A stretch of 64,000 nt of DNA, taken from contig OZ020514.1 of assembly GCA_963971425.1 (NCBI GenBank), positions 19,689,406 through 19,753,405 of the forward strand. Reading direction: 5' to 3'. A program made the translations under genes and the position numbers. Below the pieces are notes generated by a model. It did no database searches. It worked only from the letters and a program-made list of their open reading frames with translations, and was not told the origin of the DNA. Positions 43,679-55,511 of the stretch are shown piece by piece. Every line of letters starts with the position of its first letter. Position 1 is the first letter of the stretch. Origin of the DNA: Bryoerythrophyllum caledonicum. Its lineage: Eukaryota; Streptophyta; Bryopsida; Pottiales; Pottiaceae.

Positions 43679-43982
43679 CCGGAGATCTCCGGCTGTGAAG
43701 ACTATTATTTTCTGGTCCAGAGTTCGACATCCCTCCTATCAGCTCTCGCCACTTTTCGTGAAGAGAACCGGATTTGAGCTCTTCCATTCACTGTTATTAG
43801 GATACATTGAGTAGTGACACAATTATTAATGAGTGGTTTATTCCACCGGAATATTTTCAGACCCGCATATCTTATAGAACGCTTACCGGAGATCTCCGGG
43901 TATGGAAGACAAATTTCGTGGTCGGACGAATGTTCATGTATTGCCTTATTCAAGTGGGTGAGATCTAGCCGGAGATCTCCGG
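43679..43982. repeat. Three perfect CCGGAGATCTCCGG sites after the transposase
   Basis: Sites start at 43,679, 43,886 and 43,969. A further damaged copy lies at about 44,073 (CCGGAGATCTTCTG). They occupy the presumed 3' flank of the transposase gene. Confidence 0.85.
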
Positions 43983-44537
43983 ATACGAGATTCACATCTA
44001 CCATTCTTAACAATGAGGTCCACATTTCCCAATTTTGAGCTTTCCTAGGTGTTCTGAATATTATTCAGTCATATCCGGAGATCTTCTGTGACTACGATAC
44101 TGCAATTTCTCTAACAATGGAACTTGTTTCAAAATGACAGAGATCTTTTTGGCATTCTCTTGGCTGGTTCCTTTTTTGATTTATGACATGCCAGTGCTAA
44201 TATGAAAGTGGGCGGTCAATTACACAGTTAATATCAGTCATCCGAGTTCCTTCATTCGATTGAAGTGATGCTGATGGTTGGCGGCGGAGATTGTACTTCT
44301 CACATCTCATTATCACAGGACGTTTGACGCGTGGCCTACCATGTTGTTCGTTCATGAATTTGGCATCTGCCATTAAGTCCATCAGTCTCGGTGTTATGGC
44401 GACTTAAATCAATGTACCTACGCTCGAGAAGTGTAGTTAGTGGGTGGGTGGGGAGGATTGTATAAGAGAGGGTTCAGGGCTGCAGTAATCCATATGTTTT
44501 GTCTTTCAACCATAAGTCTTGTTAGGCCATAGCCACG

Positions 44538-44918
44538 GTGGAGAGAGAGGAGATGGCTTTCGGAAGTAGAAAGAGGGAGAGGGAACTCTCTGATTCGGTA
44601 GAGAGGGGAGTTTCACGAAGGATGGTGAGCGAGGCTCAGGGTTCGGAGAAGGGAAGACTGCTTTTCTTACAAGTCGAGTACAGAAGGGCGATCTGTTCCG
44701 ATCGGCGTGTTCTAGACGAATTGGAGGATGATGCTGAGAGCAAGTTTGTTCAAGAGGAGGACTACGGCATCGACTGTGATGCGGAGGACGACCCCTGGTA
44801 TGAAGACGAGGAGGAATCTTCTTCGGATGGCGGCTGCAGCCCATTTCAAACTGGGTGTGACACAGGGTCTGATGTCGATTCGGACATGTACGCACCGGCT
44901 CACTGGAAGGATCTTTAG
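44538..44918 (+). CDS. Small acidic protein, unknown
   Basis: 126 codons from ATG at 44,538; an ATG at 44,553 gives MAFGSRKRERELSD. The first part is basic (SRKRERELSDSVERGVSRR). The second part is very acidic (DDAESKFVQEEDYGIDCDAEDD, then EDEEESSSDGG). A TATAAGAG lies at about 44,461. It sits downstream of the transposase on the same strand and converges on the FCP1 end of copy B. No family recognised. It may be a regulator of the element or a chance frame; the length and strong charge partition favour real coding, but no homologue in the window supports it. Confidence 0.35.
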   Translation: MEREEMAFGSRKRERELSDSVERGVSRRMVSEAQGSEKGRLLFLQVEYRRAICSDRRVLDELEDDAESKFVQEEDYGIDCDAEDDPWYEDEEESSSDGGCSPFQTGCDTGSDVDSDMYAPAHWKDL

Positions 44919-45124
44919 AGCTCTTCAGAGAGGTAGTGCAAGGATAGAATTTGTTGTTAGATCCACGAATTTTGCTCAGACCAGTCACTACTTTTTCCTA
45001 CATTTGGTCTTGTATCACTGAAACCATCCGGAGATATCCGGCTGAATGATTGAAATAAATTAACTGGGTATCCCTTTCATATTCTTTGGTGCGACTATTT
45101 TACGAGACTAAAATCCTTCTTCTT

Positions 45125-45154
45125 TATTTCTGGACTTTGCAAAGTCCAGAAATA
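45125..45154. other. Perfect 30-bp palindrome
   Basis: Arms of 15 bp, TATTTCTGGACTTTG and its exact complement, meet at 45,139/45,140 with no loop. It lies between convergent genes (small acidic frame, plus; FCP1 end of copy B, minus), and homology between copies A and B stops about here. It could be two element ends placed head to head, a junction formed by inverted termini, or a bidirectional terminator. Confidence 0.8.
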
Positions 45155-45201
45155 GTTAAATACAACATTAGAGTTTATAATATTCAGTATAATTCATTGT
45201 T

Positions 45202-45860
45202 CTAAGGCTCCGGAATTATGCCCTTCACCACGGACCGGGCCTCTTTGGAATTTTTGTCTATTAGATCGCTGGCAAACATCAAAGGATGACGTCTAACAAA
45301 GTCGGGAACATCCTCGTTTGACGCTAGCAGTCCGGAGAGCCATGGGAGAAAAATGGTGGACAACCAGGATTCATTCGACAACCCAGTCCATGATGGCGGA
45401 TGAACTGTGCTGAATGGATCGTTAAGGACGTTCTTTAGTGGAGTATCGTCCACAAGCAAGACATCCTTAGGAGACCTGGGCCACGCCTTGGTGTTATAAA
45501 TTGTCAGGTCCTTAAGGAAAATTGGCTTCGATGGATGGGGTGGGAGCGTATACGATGTTGTTGTGCAATGGGCCTGCGTCAGGATTGTGACGCCTTCCGG
45601 AATGACAGCACCTTTCTTGCGCAACTCCTTGATAATATCCACAATGTTATTTTCCACCACTCTACTCCACAATGAGAGAGTAGCCTTCTCTCCCACAAAG
45701 TTCAGGAATTCAGTGGAACCAGGCCTTACTTTGATGTCTCTCGGTTGTCCCTGTTTGAATTCCCCCCTGTGCACAAGAACTCCATTTAAGTCAAACACGA
45801 CATGATAAACCCGATTGGATGTTACCTGATCCTCGGTTGGAGGCTCTCGGACGATCGTAG
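45202..45860 (-). pseudogene. FCP1/NIF-like domain exon (copy B)
   Basis: Open from the acceptor TTGGGTTCAG to the stop at 45,202. Motif I VVFDLNGVLVHRG, PIFLKDLTIYNT and DVLLVDDTPLKNVLNDPF are all kept, including the D-to-N change in motif I. Blocks of about 100 bp are identical to copy A. The exon itself is intact; the gene as a whole is broken upstream. Confidence 0.7.
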
Positions 45861-46619
45861 TAGGCTTCGTCGAACCTGAACCCAAAATACGAGTACGTAG
45901 ATTGAGATGAGGAAGTTGTTCAGCAAAGTGAAATTTCAATTATACATATAGAAGTGTTCTGCACTCACAATCTAGAATTGCTCGATGGAAGAATGAGCAC
46001 TATATAGATGATGGCACATAAGTATGAATGTACATATTAGGCACCTGGGACAGTAGGTGGAGTATCCCTAGAAGTCTAAGCTACACCAGCGACTTGAGCA
46101 GTCTGTGCGGGGTTTCTGTCACCGACATCCTTCGACTGTGTTGATCCTGCGGACCCCTCCATACGAGTAATGAAGTGGTAAGAATAAGGTCTGCATCGAG
46201 TGAACTATCCTTAGAACAATGAAGAAGGTTTGATGGACAAGTAACTATTCACCTTATCTTTCTGGGCCCTTGTTCGAATTGTAGGTGGAGGAGGAGGAGC
46301 TTTCGACGCAGGATTCTTCGTGATTGCTTTCGTCTTCTCTTTTTGAGCCAGGTGCCCGTGGCTCCGCGGAGGGCTCCGCAGAGGGCTCATAGCATGTAAT
46401 TCACGCAATGTTTGTTGCGCCGACGCCTCATCCATCGTTTGATCGGTGTCACGCCACGTCAAGTCCTCGGCAATCTTGCACACAACCTCCACTTCTAGAC
46501 GCGTCCTCGAAGGGTCGTCCAGCGGGAGATCTCCGGGTGCTCTTTGGATGTCGTCGAAGTCTAGGCGATCGGACATTGCCGTGTCATCGTCTCGATCTGG
46601 CGAAGGAGAACGTGGCATG

Positions 46620-48624
46620 TGTCGTAGTACGCGTTGGCAAGTATTTCACATCTTAACACAAAGATACCCTTAAGGTAATCGTTCCCACAGAGAGACACCG
46701 AGAACTACAACGACTAACAACAAACCATGATCTGTACAATGTCAACTATACAATATATACATCAAAAGAAAGGAGAGAAAGGTTTAGATTACAAGGGTGG
46801 ACGTTAATTACACAAACCGCCCCACCCAAGTACTTTACATGGCCCGGATTCCACTTGGCCCAGATTCCACATGGCCCGGATCGTACATGGCCCGGATTCC
46901 ACATGGCCCGGATCGTACATGGCCCGGATTCCACATGGCCCGGATCGTACATGGCCCGGATTCCACATGGCCCGGATCGTACATGGCCCGGATCGTACAT
47001 GGCCCGGATTCCACATGGCCCGGATCATACATGACCTTTACAACTATATACATTATAGACATCCGGATACTTGCGTATCCGGGGGGTGTTTTATCACCAT
47101 GAACGACGGTTCAGGGACTCAAACAAGTTTTAGTAAACGTTACTTCTTTCTCACAGCTTCTCCAATCACTCCTACTCACTAACTTGGGATGGTTGTGGTG
47201 TCACTGGGTTCCCCCCGTAAGAGGGGATAAGGCTTGGGCCTTAAGGACTAACACTTACTCTTGTGGCACGTACGTGGTGTACCCACCCTTTGAGCTGTTA
47301 GACCTTCCTTCACCTCAGAATCAACTAAAGGAATAGTACGTCGTGGGTTCGCCTAGCTACTAGCCCCGGGTACCCGATTCCCACTCCTTTTCTTCAGGGA
47401 ACAAAGTCCTCCTCCTATTACTCCGATGGTCACCTCGCAAAGGGGTTAGTTGGATCTCCTTTCTTCTCTCAAGATAATCCGAGCTATTAGAGTCGGTCTG
47501 GACTTACTGCCCTTAGGTCAAACCAGTCTACTCCGTCCTCAACACGAAGGGTTGATGGTGTGTAGTGCTCCTATGGATCAACGTATCCGACCAAAGGTTG
47601 ATGCGTCTGGGATCTAGAGTACACCTTCACAATCGATGACATACTGCCGCCGGCCGGTCACACAAGACATATCAAGACTCCTTCCACACCCGTCACTCCC
47701 CCTCGTCCTGCCCTAGCCACTTATAATCTCACATGTTATTCCCCTCCACCACGACTAATCTACTTGAGGGAACAAGGAAACAATCACAAGGGGTCAGAGT
47801 TAGAGTCACGCCCAACTAACCATCTAACCATCTCACCTATTATTCCCCTCCACCACGACTAATCTACTTGAGGGAACAAGGAAACAATGACTCGACGGTT
47901 AGTATGGACTTGAGGAGTGGACTACTTGAGATGGTACTCACAGTCATATAGAATCCGAGCTCTCCAACCGTCGAAGGTTTTCTGAGAGCGTAGGTTTAGA
48001 ATTGAACTGAAAGCAAGTACACACATCAAGCAGTGAAGAGAGACGCCACGAGACTCCTCTCTTATGCTGCTCTCGACTCCTCGTGAAGGCTGCTCTCAAC
48101 TCCTCGTGAAGGCTGGCCCGGACTGGTCCTGCTCTTCGTCTTGATCTTCACGCGCTCTTCGTGTACGCCGTAGCTCTTCGTCCTGTGATGATCTTCTTCG
48201 TCTACTAGCTATGTTGATCCTCCTCGTGGAGATGGTCTTTATGCCTGGTGGCCCGCGTCTTAGGAACCTTCCTGGTCCTATCCAGTCCCGCTTCTCCCCA
48301 CCTTCCGGGCCAGATTCGGGCTCCTTCCTTCTTCCGGGCCAGATTCGGGCTGGTGCGGGTTGGCCCGGATGATGGCCTTCCTTGCCTCTTGGTCTTTTTG
48401 CAGGGTTGGGGCCCGAGGGACTGTGTTTAGGCTAGAGTCTAAGTCATAGCTCTAGGTCCCTCCTTGCTACTATTAAGGCTTTTATAAAAGCCCCGTATTT
48501 CTCCTATCCGAATCTTACTTAAAGATTAATCCCGGTTGGGAATAACCTTCTAGCCAAGCTACCTTTCCTAATTTTAATACCTATATGTACCTAACTAAAA
48601 AAAACAAAAATTTGTGGTACGACA
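46620..48624 (-). repeat. Left LTR (3' LTR of the minus-strand element), 2,005 bp
   Basis: Begins TGTCGTAGTAC and ends GTGGTACGACA, so its tips are inverted repeats of TGTCGTA. It contains a 16-bp minisatellite at 46,838-47,030. The partner at 55,512-57,516 has the same length and very few differences. Confidence 0.93.
46838..47030. repeat. 16-bp minisatellite in the LTR (GGCCCGGAT core), 12 units
   Basis: CATGGCCCGGATTCCA and CATGGCCCGGATCGTA alternate through 12 units (192 bp). All six frames stay open across it because the unit is not a multiple of three and lacks stops, which explains several artefact reading frames. Confidence 0.9.
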
Positions 48625-48642
48625 TCACCCCCTTCTCACCTG
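48625..48642 (-). promoter_or_regulatory. Polypurine tract of the LTR element
   Basis: On the minus strand, CCAGGTGAGAAGGGGGTGA directly precedes the left LTR. A purine run at this place primes plus-strand DNA synthesis in LTR retroelements. Confidence 0.75.
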
Positions 48643-49099
48643 GGAGCGTCCTCGCGAGCAGACAAGTCCCCGTCTTCCTCTTCTTCCGTTCCCTCTTTTT
48701 TGCGGTATAATGTAATACGCGAACCGTTGGTCTTAGTCTCCAAGAAGTTCCCTTGTAGATCTTTCAGCTGCAGGGACCCATTGGAAAACACCTCATGTAC
48801 TCCAAAGGGTCCCATCCATTGGCGGTGTAATTTACCTGGAAAATCTTAGTGTCGGCTGTCGAAGAGCAGAACGAGACTCCCTGCTTCAATGCCCTTATTG
48901 CTAGTCAGCTTCAGGTCGTACGTCCTCTTCCTCCGAGCTTAGACCTCTACCGTTCGTTGCAACGCGTCACTCCGGGTTTCTTCCAAGGCTTCCAAGTCGG
49001 CAAACCGAGTCTCCAGGGACGTACTTCGATTGGCGCGGTTGGATGCCAAGACCCTATGGGTTTTGATGTCCGTCTCGATGCAATACCTCTTGTCCATGG

Positions 49100-52000
49100 A
49101 CTAGGAAGTAGGGGCTTTTTCCTGTGGTGGTCTTCCTTGTTGTGTTGTAGGCGTATACGGTAGAAAAAAGCTTCGCGTCCCAGTCTGTTTTGTGCGCTGC
49201 TACAACTTTGTTGAGGATCGCGCCTACTATGCCATTCGCACGTTCGGTGAGACCGTTGGCCTTAGGATTATAGGGCGTGGTCTTCCTATGCTTGATGGCA
49301 TACCTGGAGGTTAGGTCTAGGACTACTTCATTCAAGAAGTGAGTTCCTCTGTCACTGACAATCTCGAGGGGGTGGCCAAACCTCATACATATCTGTTCGA
49401 AGAGGAGGGCGCAGATGTGACGGCGTCGTTTTTCCGGGTCGCTCGGGCTTCGATCCACTTGGTGGCGTAATCCGTTGCTAGGATAATGTATTTGTTCTTG
49501 TTCCGGCTCACCGGGAAGATGGGCCCGATAAAATCTATCCCCCATTTCTCGAATGGTGCTAACGGAATGATGGGGGTCAAAGGCCAATGGTTCCAGGTGG
49601 CCGGATTTCCGATCCTTTGGCATGGGTCGCAACCCTGGACAAATTGCTTCACATCTCGGTGGAGCTGCTGCCACCAATACCCCGCCGCTCGGACTCGCTC
49701 CAGAGTGCTCATCACCGCGAAGTGTCCTCCAGCAGGGTCATCGTGTAGGGCACGGATGACAGGTCTTCTCTCCTTAAGCTCCAGGCATCTTCTTAACTTC
49801 TCATCGGCTCCATACTTAAAGATGATCCCTTCAATGAGGGTGTAAGGAGCTACCTTTTGCTGGAATACGGCCTTCTCTTCCCTGCTATACCCTTCCGGGT
49901 ATGTGTGATCAAGGAGATAGGTTCGGATGTCCTTGTACTCCGATTCTTCATCGGGATCCGTTTGGAAGATCGACACCTCTTCCGTTGTCGGTCCACCCCC
50001 GTCAGCGTGAATCTTCCACGCCCATTCGGTGGTTGGCCCAGAAGGGTGTTGTTGGGTCGAGCGTTCCTCAAGGATGTCCGGATTAAGATCCACGCTGTCA
50101 TCCGGGCCAGATCTGAGAGGATCCGGGCCAGATTTTGAAGGATCCGGGCCAGATTTGGGATGCTCCGGGCTAGATGTTGACGTCAGGTCCGGGAATTCGT
50201 CGGGGAATTCTGTTTCGAGGTCGTTGGCGCTCTCCAACCCTCGTTGTCGCGACAGGTAGTTGGCATTTTGGTTGGCTTTGCCCGGCTTTACTCTCACTTC
50301 GTAGTTAAACTCTTGAAGCAGAAGTATCCAGCGAGCAATCCTCCCTGAAAGGTCAGGCTTGTTCACGAGGTACTTCAGTGAGTCATGGTCGGTGTGGAAG
50401 ACAATCTTTTACCCAAGAAGGTAATGGCGGAACTTCTTACAGGCGTATACCACTGCCAACGCCTCCCGCTCGGTGGCGGTGTAGTTCCTCTCTGCTGCGC
50501 TCATCTGACGGCTAGCATAGTAGATGGGCTTCTCTCCGCCACTTGGGCCTTCCTGCCACAAGATTGCTCCTAGGCACCATTCAGATGCATCAAGAGTAAC
50601 GTGAAAATCTTTATCCCATTGGGGTGGGGATAGGATGGGTGCGGACGACACTCGTACCTTGAGTTCTTCAAAGGCCGCTTGTCTTTGTTCTGTCCACACG
50701 AACTCTTTATCTTTCTTGAGTAGTTCCGTGAGGGGTGCGGCCAGCTGAGCGTACTTGTTGATGAAACGCCTGTAGTAACCTACACATCCTAGGAACCCTC
50801 TTATTTCTCGCACGTTGACCGATGCAAGTAGCTGGAGTATCGCCTTCACCTTGTCAATGTCAACGTGCAGCCCATCTTTGCTGACCACATGTCCAAGAAG
50901 TACGCCGGAGAGCATTGCAAAGAAACACTTACCCGGATGTAGTTTCAGGTTTGTCTCTCTACACCTCTGGAACGTCTTCCGTAAGTACTCCAAATGGTCC
51001 GTCTGTGGACTGAACACCGCGAAGTCATCAATGAACACTTCAAGGAAATGCTTGAGGAAGTCCTGGAATATGTCCATCATCAGGCGCTGAAAAGTGCCGG
51101 GTGCGTTACATAGCCCGAAGGGCATTCGATTGAACGCGTAGGTGCCCCATTCGGTGGTGAATGTCGTCTTCAGTTGGTCGCTCTGTCTAATGGATACCTG
51201 ATTGTACCCAGAGAACCCGTCCATGAAGCTAAAGCACTCATTCCCTGCTACGTGATCTAACACCATGTCAATGAAAGGTAGGGGGAAGTAGTCTTTCTTG
51301 GTGGCCGCGTTTAACTTACGGAAGTCCTGGCACACACGGATTTTTACCTTCCCATCTCGTCCTACCTTCTTGGGTACGATCACTATGGGTGACACCCACT
51401 CCGAGTTGTTGACCGGATAGATGAATCCGGCCTCCAATAGTTTATCCAATTCCTCCTTCACCATAAGTGCATACTTGGGGTTTAGGCGGTATTGGCGTTG
51501 TCTAACCGGTGCGGCTCCCTCTACAAGATCGATTCGATGCTCCCCTAGCCGCGCGGGTATACCGGTCAGATCTGAAGTCTCCCAAGCAAACACATCTGCA
51601 AACTCTTGCAAGAGTTCGGTGTACAACTTCCTATCTTTCTTCGTCAAGTTCTTTCCGAGGTTGAAAGACTTGCCTGGAAGGACCTCGATGGTGTTGTAAT
51701 CTTCAGGAGACACGACAGGTTTGGTGCGATCCGCTCCTTCCAATCCGAGCAAGCACGGATCGCTCCACTGTGGGGGTGTCTGAATATGATCCCCTTCTTG
51801 TATCGGGAGAGTCCCGTCCTCCAGTTGCCTCCTCAGCCATTCTTGAGTAAGAGTCATCGAAGACTCTCCTAAAGAGCGATCCTCTTGTGGCCAAGGTAAA
51901 ACATCCGGGCCAGGTTCCTCTTCGTCCACCTCTTCTACCACACCTCGTTCCGGGACCGCTTCCAGGAAGCCGTAGTCCGTTTCGACTTGGTCCCGAAAGT

Positions 52001-52500
52001 TCTCCACAAGGTACGAAGAGGTGGAGTCATCTCCTTCTTGGTCTGACCAATTGGAGGTGTAGCCTTCATTGTCACTCGTCTCTCCCATGGCCTCTTCGTG
52101 CTTCCATGGGATGGAGGTAGGTGGGTTGCCGAATGTGAACTCCTTCCTTCCCCAATTCACCCGCACATCTGCAAGATATAACCAAGGGCGTCCGAGCAGC
52201 AATGGGAAAGGCTTACCCATTTCGACTTTGAGTATGACATAGTTGAGGGGCTAGGTGATGGGACCTATCTTGGTAGGGATACCTGATAACTGTCCTAGAG
52301 GTAAGACACGTGATTGGTCGGCCATCCTCAAGACCTGATTAGTAGGGTCAAAGGCTGTATACCCTAGGTCATTGGCGGTCTCTTCTGTCATGAGGTTGAC
52401 TCCTGATCCTCCATCAATGGGTACATTACGGATTAAACACCCATCTATCTCCACCGCTATTTCAGGGGCGCCGTAGTCTTCCACCGTAGAGAAGTTCACA
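49100..52500 (-). other. pol region of the Ty3/gypsy element
   Basis: Protease (PIDGGSGVNLM), reverse transcriptase (MPFGLCNAPGTFQRLMMDIF and FIDD), RNase H (TLDASEWCLGAIL, NYTATEREALAVVYACKKF) and integrase ([45 protein letters not shown]) follow in Ty3/gypsy order. No chromodomain was seen after the integrase. Fossil; broken as part of the whole element. Confidence 0.88.
50100..50185. repeat. GATCCGGGCCAGAT minisatellite inside the element's coding part
   Basis: Three or four units of ATCCGGGCCAGAT(T/C)TG separated by a few bases, read on the minus strand as SGPDP-type repeats between RNase H and integrase. Confidence 0.7.
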
Positions 52501-52854
52501 GCGACAGTGGGAAGTCGGATCCTACGCCGCCTAGAGTGAGTACAAGCTTCCTTGACTATCTTCTGGTAATTGGGGTTGTCCCGCAGGAGCTATCCTATAA
52601 TCACGTTAGCTTGTGATCCCCTAATGTCCTGAAGGATGTCATATTCGTCTACTCTGAGAGTTGGCTCCTTCCCTACGGTGAGATAGGGCGCAAATCTAAC
52701 TTGGCAACCTGTTCTCGTTTCCTGCCTTCTAGGTTCTACTAGCTGTCTCCTTACCTCCGCACTAATGTCGGGGCAGGTGGTACTCACCCCCTTCTCGGCT
52801 TCGGCTAAGGGGTCTCCTATAGGGCTCTGGTTAGCTCTGGGATAGCTTTCGTCC

Positions 52855-52995
52855 GGGGTGGTCCGGAGTGGATCCGGGCCAGAGCGGAGAGGTTCCGGGC
52901 CAGATCTGGGTAGATCCAGGCCAGATGTCAGAGGATCCGGGCCAGATCTGGGCAGATCCGGGCCAGATCGGAGAGGATCCGGGCCAGTCTCTAGA
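52855..52995. repeat. GATCCGGGCCAGA minisatellite, about seven units, in the gag-protease interval
   Basis: Units of (A/G)GATCCGGGCCAGA with 6-9 bp spacers, read on the minus strand as R-SGPDP repeats. It shares GGCCCGGATC with the LTR minisatellite, but in the opposite orientation relative to the element. Confidence 0.75.
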
Positions 52996-53199
52996 TGTTC
53001 TTCTCGCATTATTGGCTCGGCTCCTAAAGGTTCGGGATCGGTGGTCTCGTGATCAGTGTCCGAACTAGATGTACTACTACTACTACCAACAGGCCTTGCT
53101 AAAGGTCGAGGCGCTCTACTCCTACGATTGTGACGATTGGTTCGGGTGGAACTGCGAGTACTAACCTTGTGCACTACCTCCTCCTTAACACCTGGCGGT

Positions 53200-54900
53200 T
53201 CCACCTCCTCCCGTCATTTCGGAGGGTTCTCCACCCCTTGGTATTGCCGTAGTTCAGGGCCGTCTGGCTCCTCGGAGGTGCCTCTACCTGCTTGTATGTT
53301 ACCTTTGGTACGGGCGGTTGTGGACAGTGAGGTGCGTCGTGACCGTACTCTTGGCAGTTCAGGCAAGGTAGCTCCAACGGTGCCCCTTGTCCTCCTCTCT
53401 TCGGCTGGTCACAAACATTGGCAAAATGATATGGAGAATCACAATTGTAACACACTGGCGTACCTGCTGGAACGGAGTATGGGGGATACAATGTTGGGGC
53501 CGGGGCGAATGGCGCTACATCTTGGTAGGCAGTGGGTGGGTATGTTGGTGGCTGAAAGGCCTGCTTGTACCCGAGTTGTCGCAAGGGTGGGTTGGTGGCT
53601 CGATAGGTTGGAACGACGCCTCGTCCTCGCCCGTACGAGGGAAGTACTTGGTAGACCGGGGCTTCCTCCTCCAATACCTCCTCCTCTTCTTCGGTCCAAA
53701 AGCTCGTCGTTCCGTCGGTATTGACAAGGTGCACCCTCCTCGGTCCAAATTTTGGGCACTCTCGGTTGGCATGTCCGGCCTCTCCGCACTTGGTACACCA
53801 CACATTGGTTCTCACCGTGGGTATAGACCTTTGTGGTACCGGGTTGGCCGCTAAATTGACCTTGATCGCTTCCATGGTGTCTCGGAGGCTCTTTAGTACT
53901 TCCTTTGATTCTTGGGCTTCCACTTTGACCTCCTTCAGTCGCCGTGCAGTCCTCTCGTCCGCTCGAGTCATCTCCTTGTGGTGCGTCGTTTTTGCGGGGA
54001 TATCACTCGAGGATTCTTCGCTTGAGGACGAGCTGGAGGAGCTATCCTCCGAACTGGAGGAGTCGCGCTTCGACTTCTTCTTCCTCTTCTTGTCGGTGAT
54101 TGCGTACTTATCACGGGTCTTCCTCATCGAGTGAAGGGAGTCCTCATAATCTTGGGCCGCTTCTATGGCTTCAACAAGGGTCGTTGGTTTGGCCATCCTT
54201 ACCGCAAACCCCATGGCCGAGGGAAGGCCTCCGACAAACCACTCCTTCTGCAATCTCGGGCTTCCCTCCGTGGCACACTTCTTGATGAGGCTCTTCACTC
54301 TCAGGTTGTACCTGCAAACCAACTCTTTATCCTTCATGGTGATCTTGTTCAGCCGACTTAGAGCACGTGATTCTCCTCCCGATTCGCGGAAAGCTTGGAT
54401 GAAGTGGTCCTTGAGCTCCTCCCAATCCGCCTTCACCTCGTCTGCCAACCCATGGTACCAATTGAGAGCTTCTCCCTTCAACACCCCGGAAAGACCCGAA
54501 GTCGCGAAGGATCATCCTCCTGATTGGCCATGGCAATCGTCTCGAACTCCCCGAACCATTCATGAACGTCCGCCTCCCCATTACCCTTGAATGAGCTATA
54601 CCTTAAGCGGATCGCGGGTCGAGCCATGGTGACGGGGGCTTCGTCTTCTTGGACCTCCTGGTCTTCGAATTCAAAGGTTGTGGTCTATCCTAGTGGGTTT
54701 ACTTCAAAGTTTTCTAGGAATGGCTCAAAAGACGGAGTGAGAGGTGGCGTGTCACTCCCTACATAGGTGTGTACTTCCAGGATGTCTACTGGGGGACTTA
54801 TGATCCTTACTCCTCTACTTGGCCTACGGGTTGGGGTGTTCCTAGGACTAGGTTCAGCACGGACGGGTTGGCTTCCTCGTCTCGTACCTCTATTTCTACG
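53200..54900 (-). other. gag region of the Ty3/gypsy element
   Basis: Shows LNWYHGLADEVKADWEELKD and FIQAFRESGGE (capsid-like retrotransposon gag text), a Ser/Glu-rich stretch, and three zinc knuckles: CTKCGEAGHANREC, CYNCDSPYHFANVC and CLNCQEYGHDAPHC. Such knuckles bind the element's RNA. Fossil; broken as part of the whole element. Confidence 0.8.
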
Positions 54901-55488
54901 TTGGGATCGACGTACTCCTATTTCGCTAGGTTCTTCTTGACTCATGAAGGTTCATGGTACTGTCTAGGCACTCACTACGTCTAGCTTTTGATCTAGGATT
55001 ACTTAGTCTCAACTACTAGCTACATTGATGGACTAGCTGTCTTGCTTAGAGAGTGCTCGAATCTTTGCTTGGATCTGTGCGCGGACACGGCTTGGGCATG
55101 ATACAGGTGCGTATTGAACGCGGCACGGACACAACGCGAGTGCATCTACTTTCACAAGATCGGGATAGACTGCAGTTACTTGGGTTCCGACAGGCCCACC
55201 GGATGTTATACCTTCCACCGGTGTTTCCATTCCAAGAATGGAGTTCCTGGCCCCCGTTGCCCGCTCGTTCAGTAAGGTACTTGAGCCGCTCCCCTTACAG
55301 ATCCCCCAGCCCGGGCAGCTCTGGAGTGAACTTGGCAGCCATCGTGATGGACGGTTGAAGCTCCTTCACTATCTCCCTCGTTCTTTCTCTTCGCCTCGTA
55401 GCTGCTAAGTATCCAAGGATCACAAAGTTAGTTTCAGAAAGAATATACAAAAGGACATGTTATTAGTCTTTGAGTTCAGCGAAGTGAC

Positions 55489-55506
55489 TCCCCGACAGCA
55501 GCGCCA
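55489..55506 (-). promoter_or_regulatory. Primer binding site of the LTR element
   Basis: On the minus strand, TGGCGCTGCTGTCGGGGA starts 5 bases inside the right LTR. It resembles the complement of a plant tRNA-Asp 3' end with three differences by memory, a primer also used by Athila/Tat-type elements. Confidence 0.65.
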
Positions 55507-55511
55507 CTTTG

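Larger units (their letters stand above)
28250..45124. mobile_element. Large DNA transposon region, copy A (ParB-FCP1 gene plus transposase)
   Basis: Limits are inferred from the first CCGGAGATCTCCGG-type site (28,441), the LINE edge and the junction with copy B near 45.12 kb. It contains a minus-strand multi-exon ParB-FCP1-like gene (36.1-29.5 kb), an extra FCP1-like exon (28.7-29.2 kb), a 4-kb non-coding middle (CT-rich repeats, Helitron-like ends, telomere-like tract), a plus-strand transposase gene (40.1-43.6 kb) and a small acidic-protein frame (44.5-44.9 kb). Terminal inverted repeats and a target duplication were not found, so the edges are soft. The unit would be about 17 kb. An alternative is that the transposase belongs with copy B, or that two partial copies lie side by side. 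Confidence 0.5.

Noticed and set aside
46746-47182. Several overlapping open frames with MARIVHGPDSTWPG-type repeats on both strands
   Set aside because: They are produced by the 16-bp LTR minisatellite, which lacks stops in all frames; the same frames recur in the second LTR at 55.6-56.1 kb.
49486-54590. Plus-strand frames opposite the gypsy-type element
   Set aside because: They are shadows of the gag and pol regions on the minus strand.
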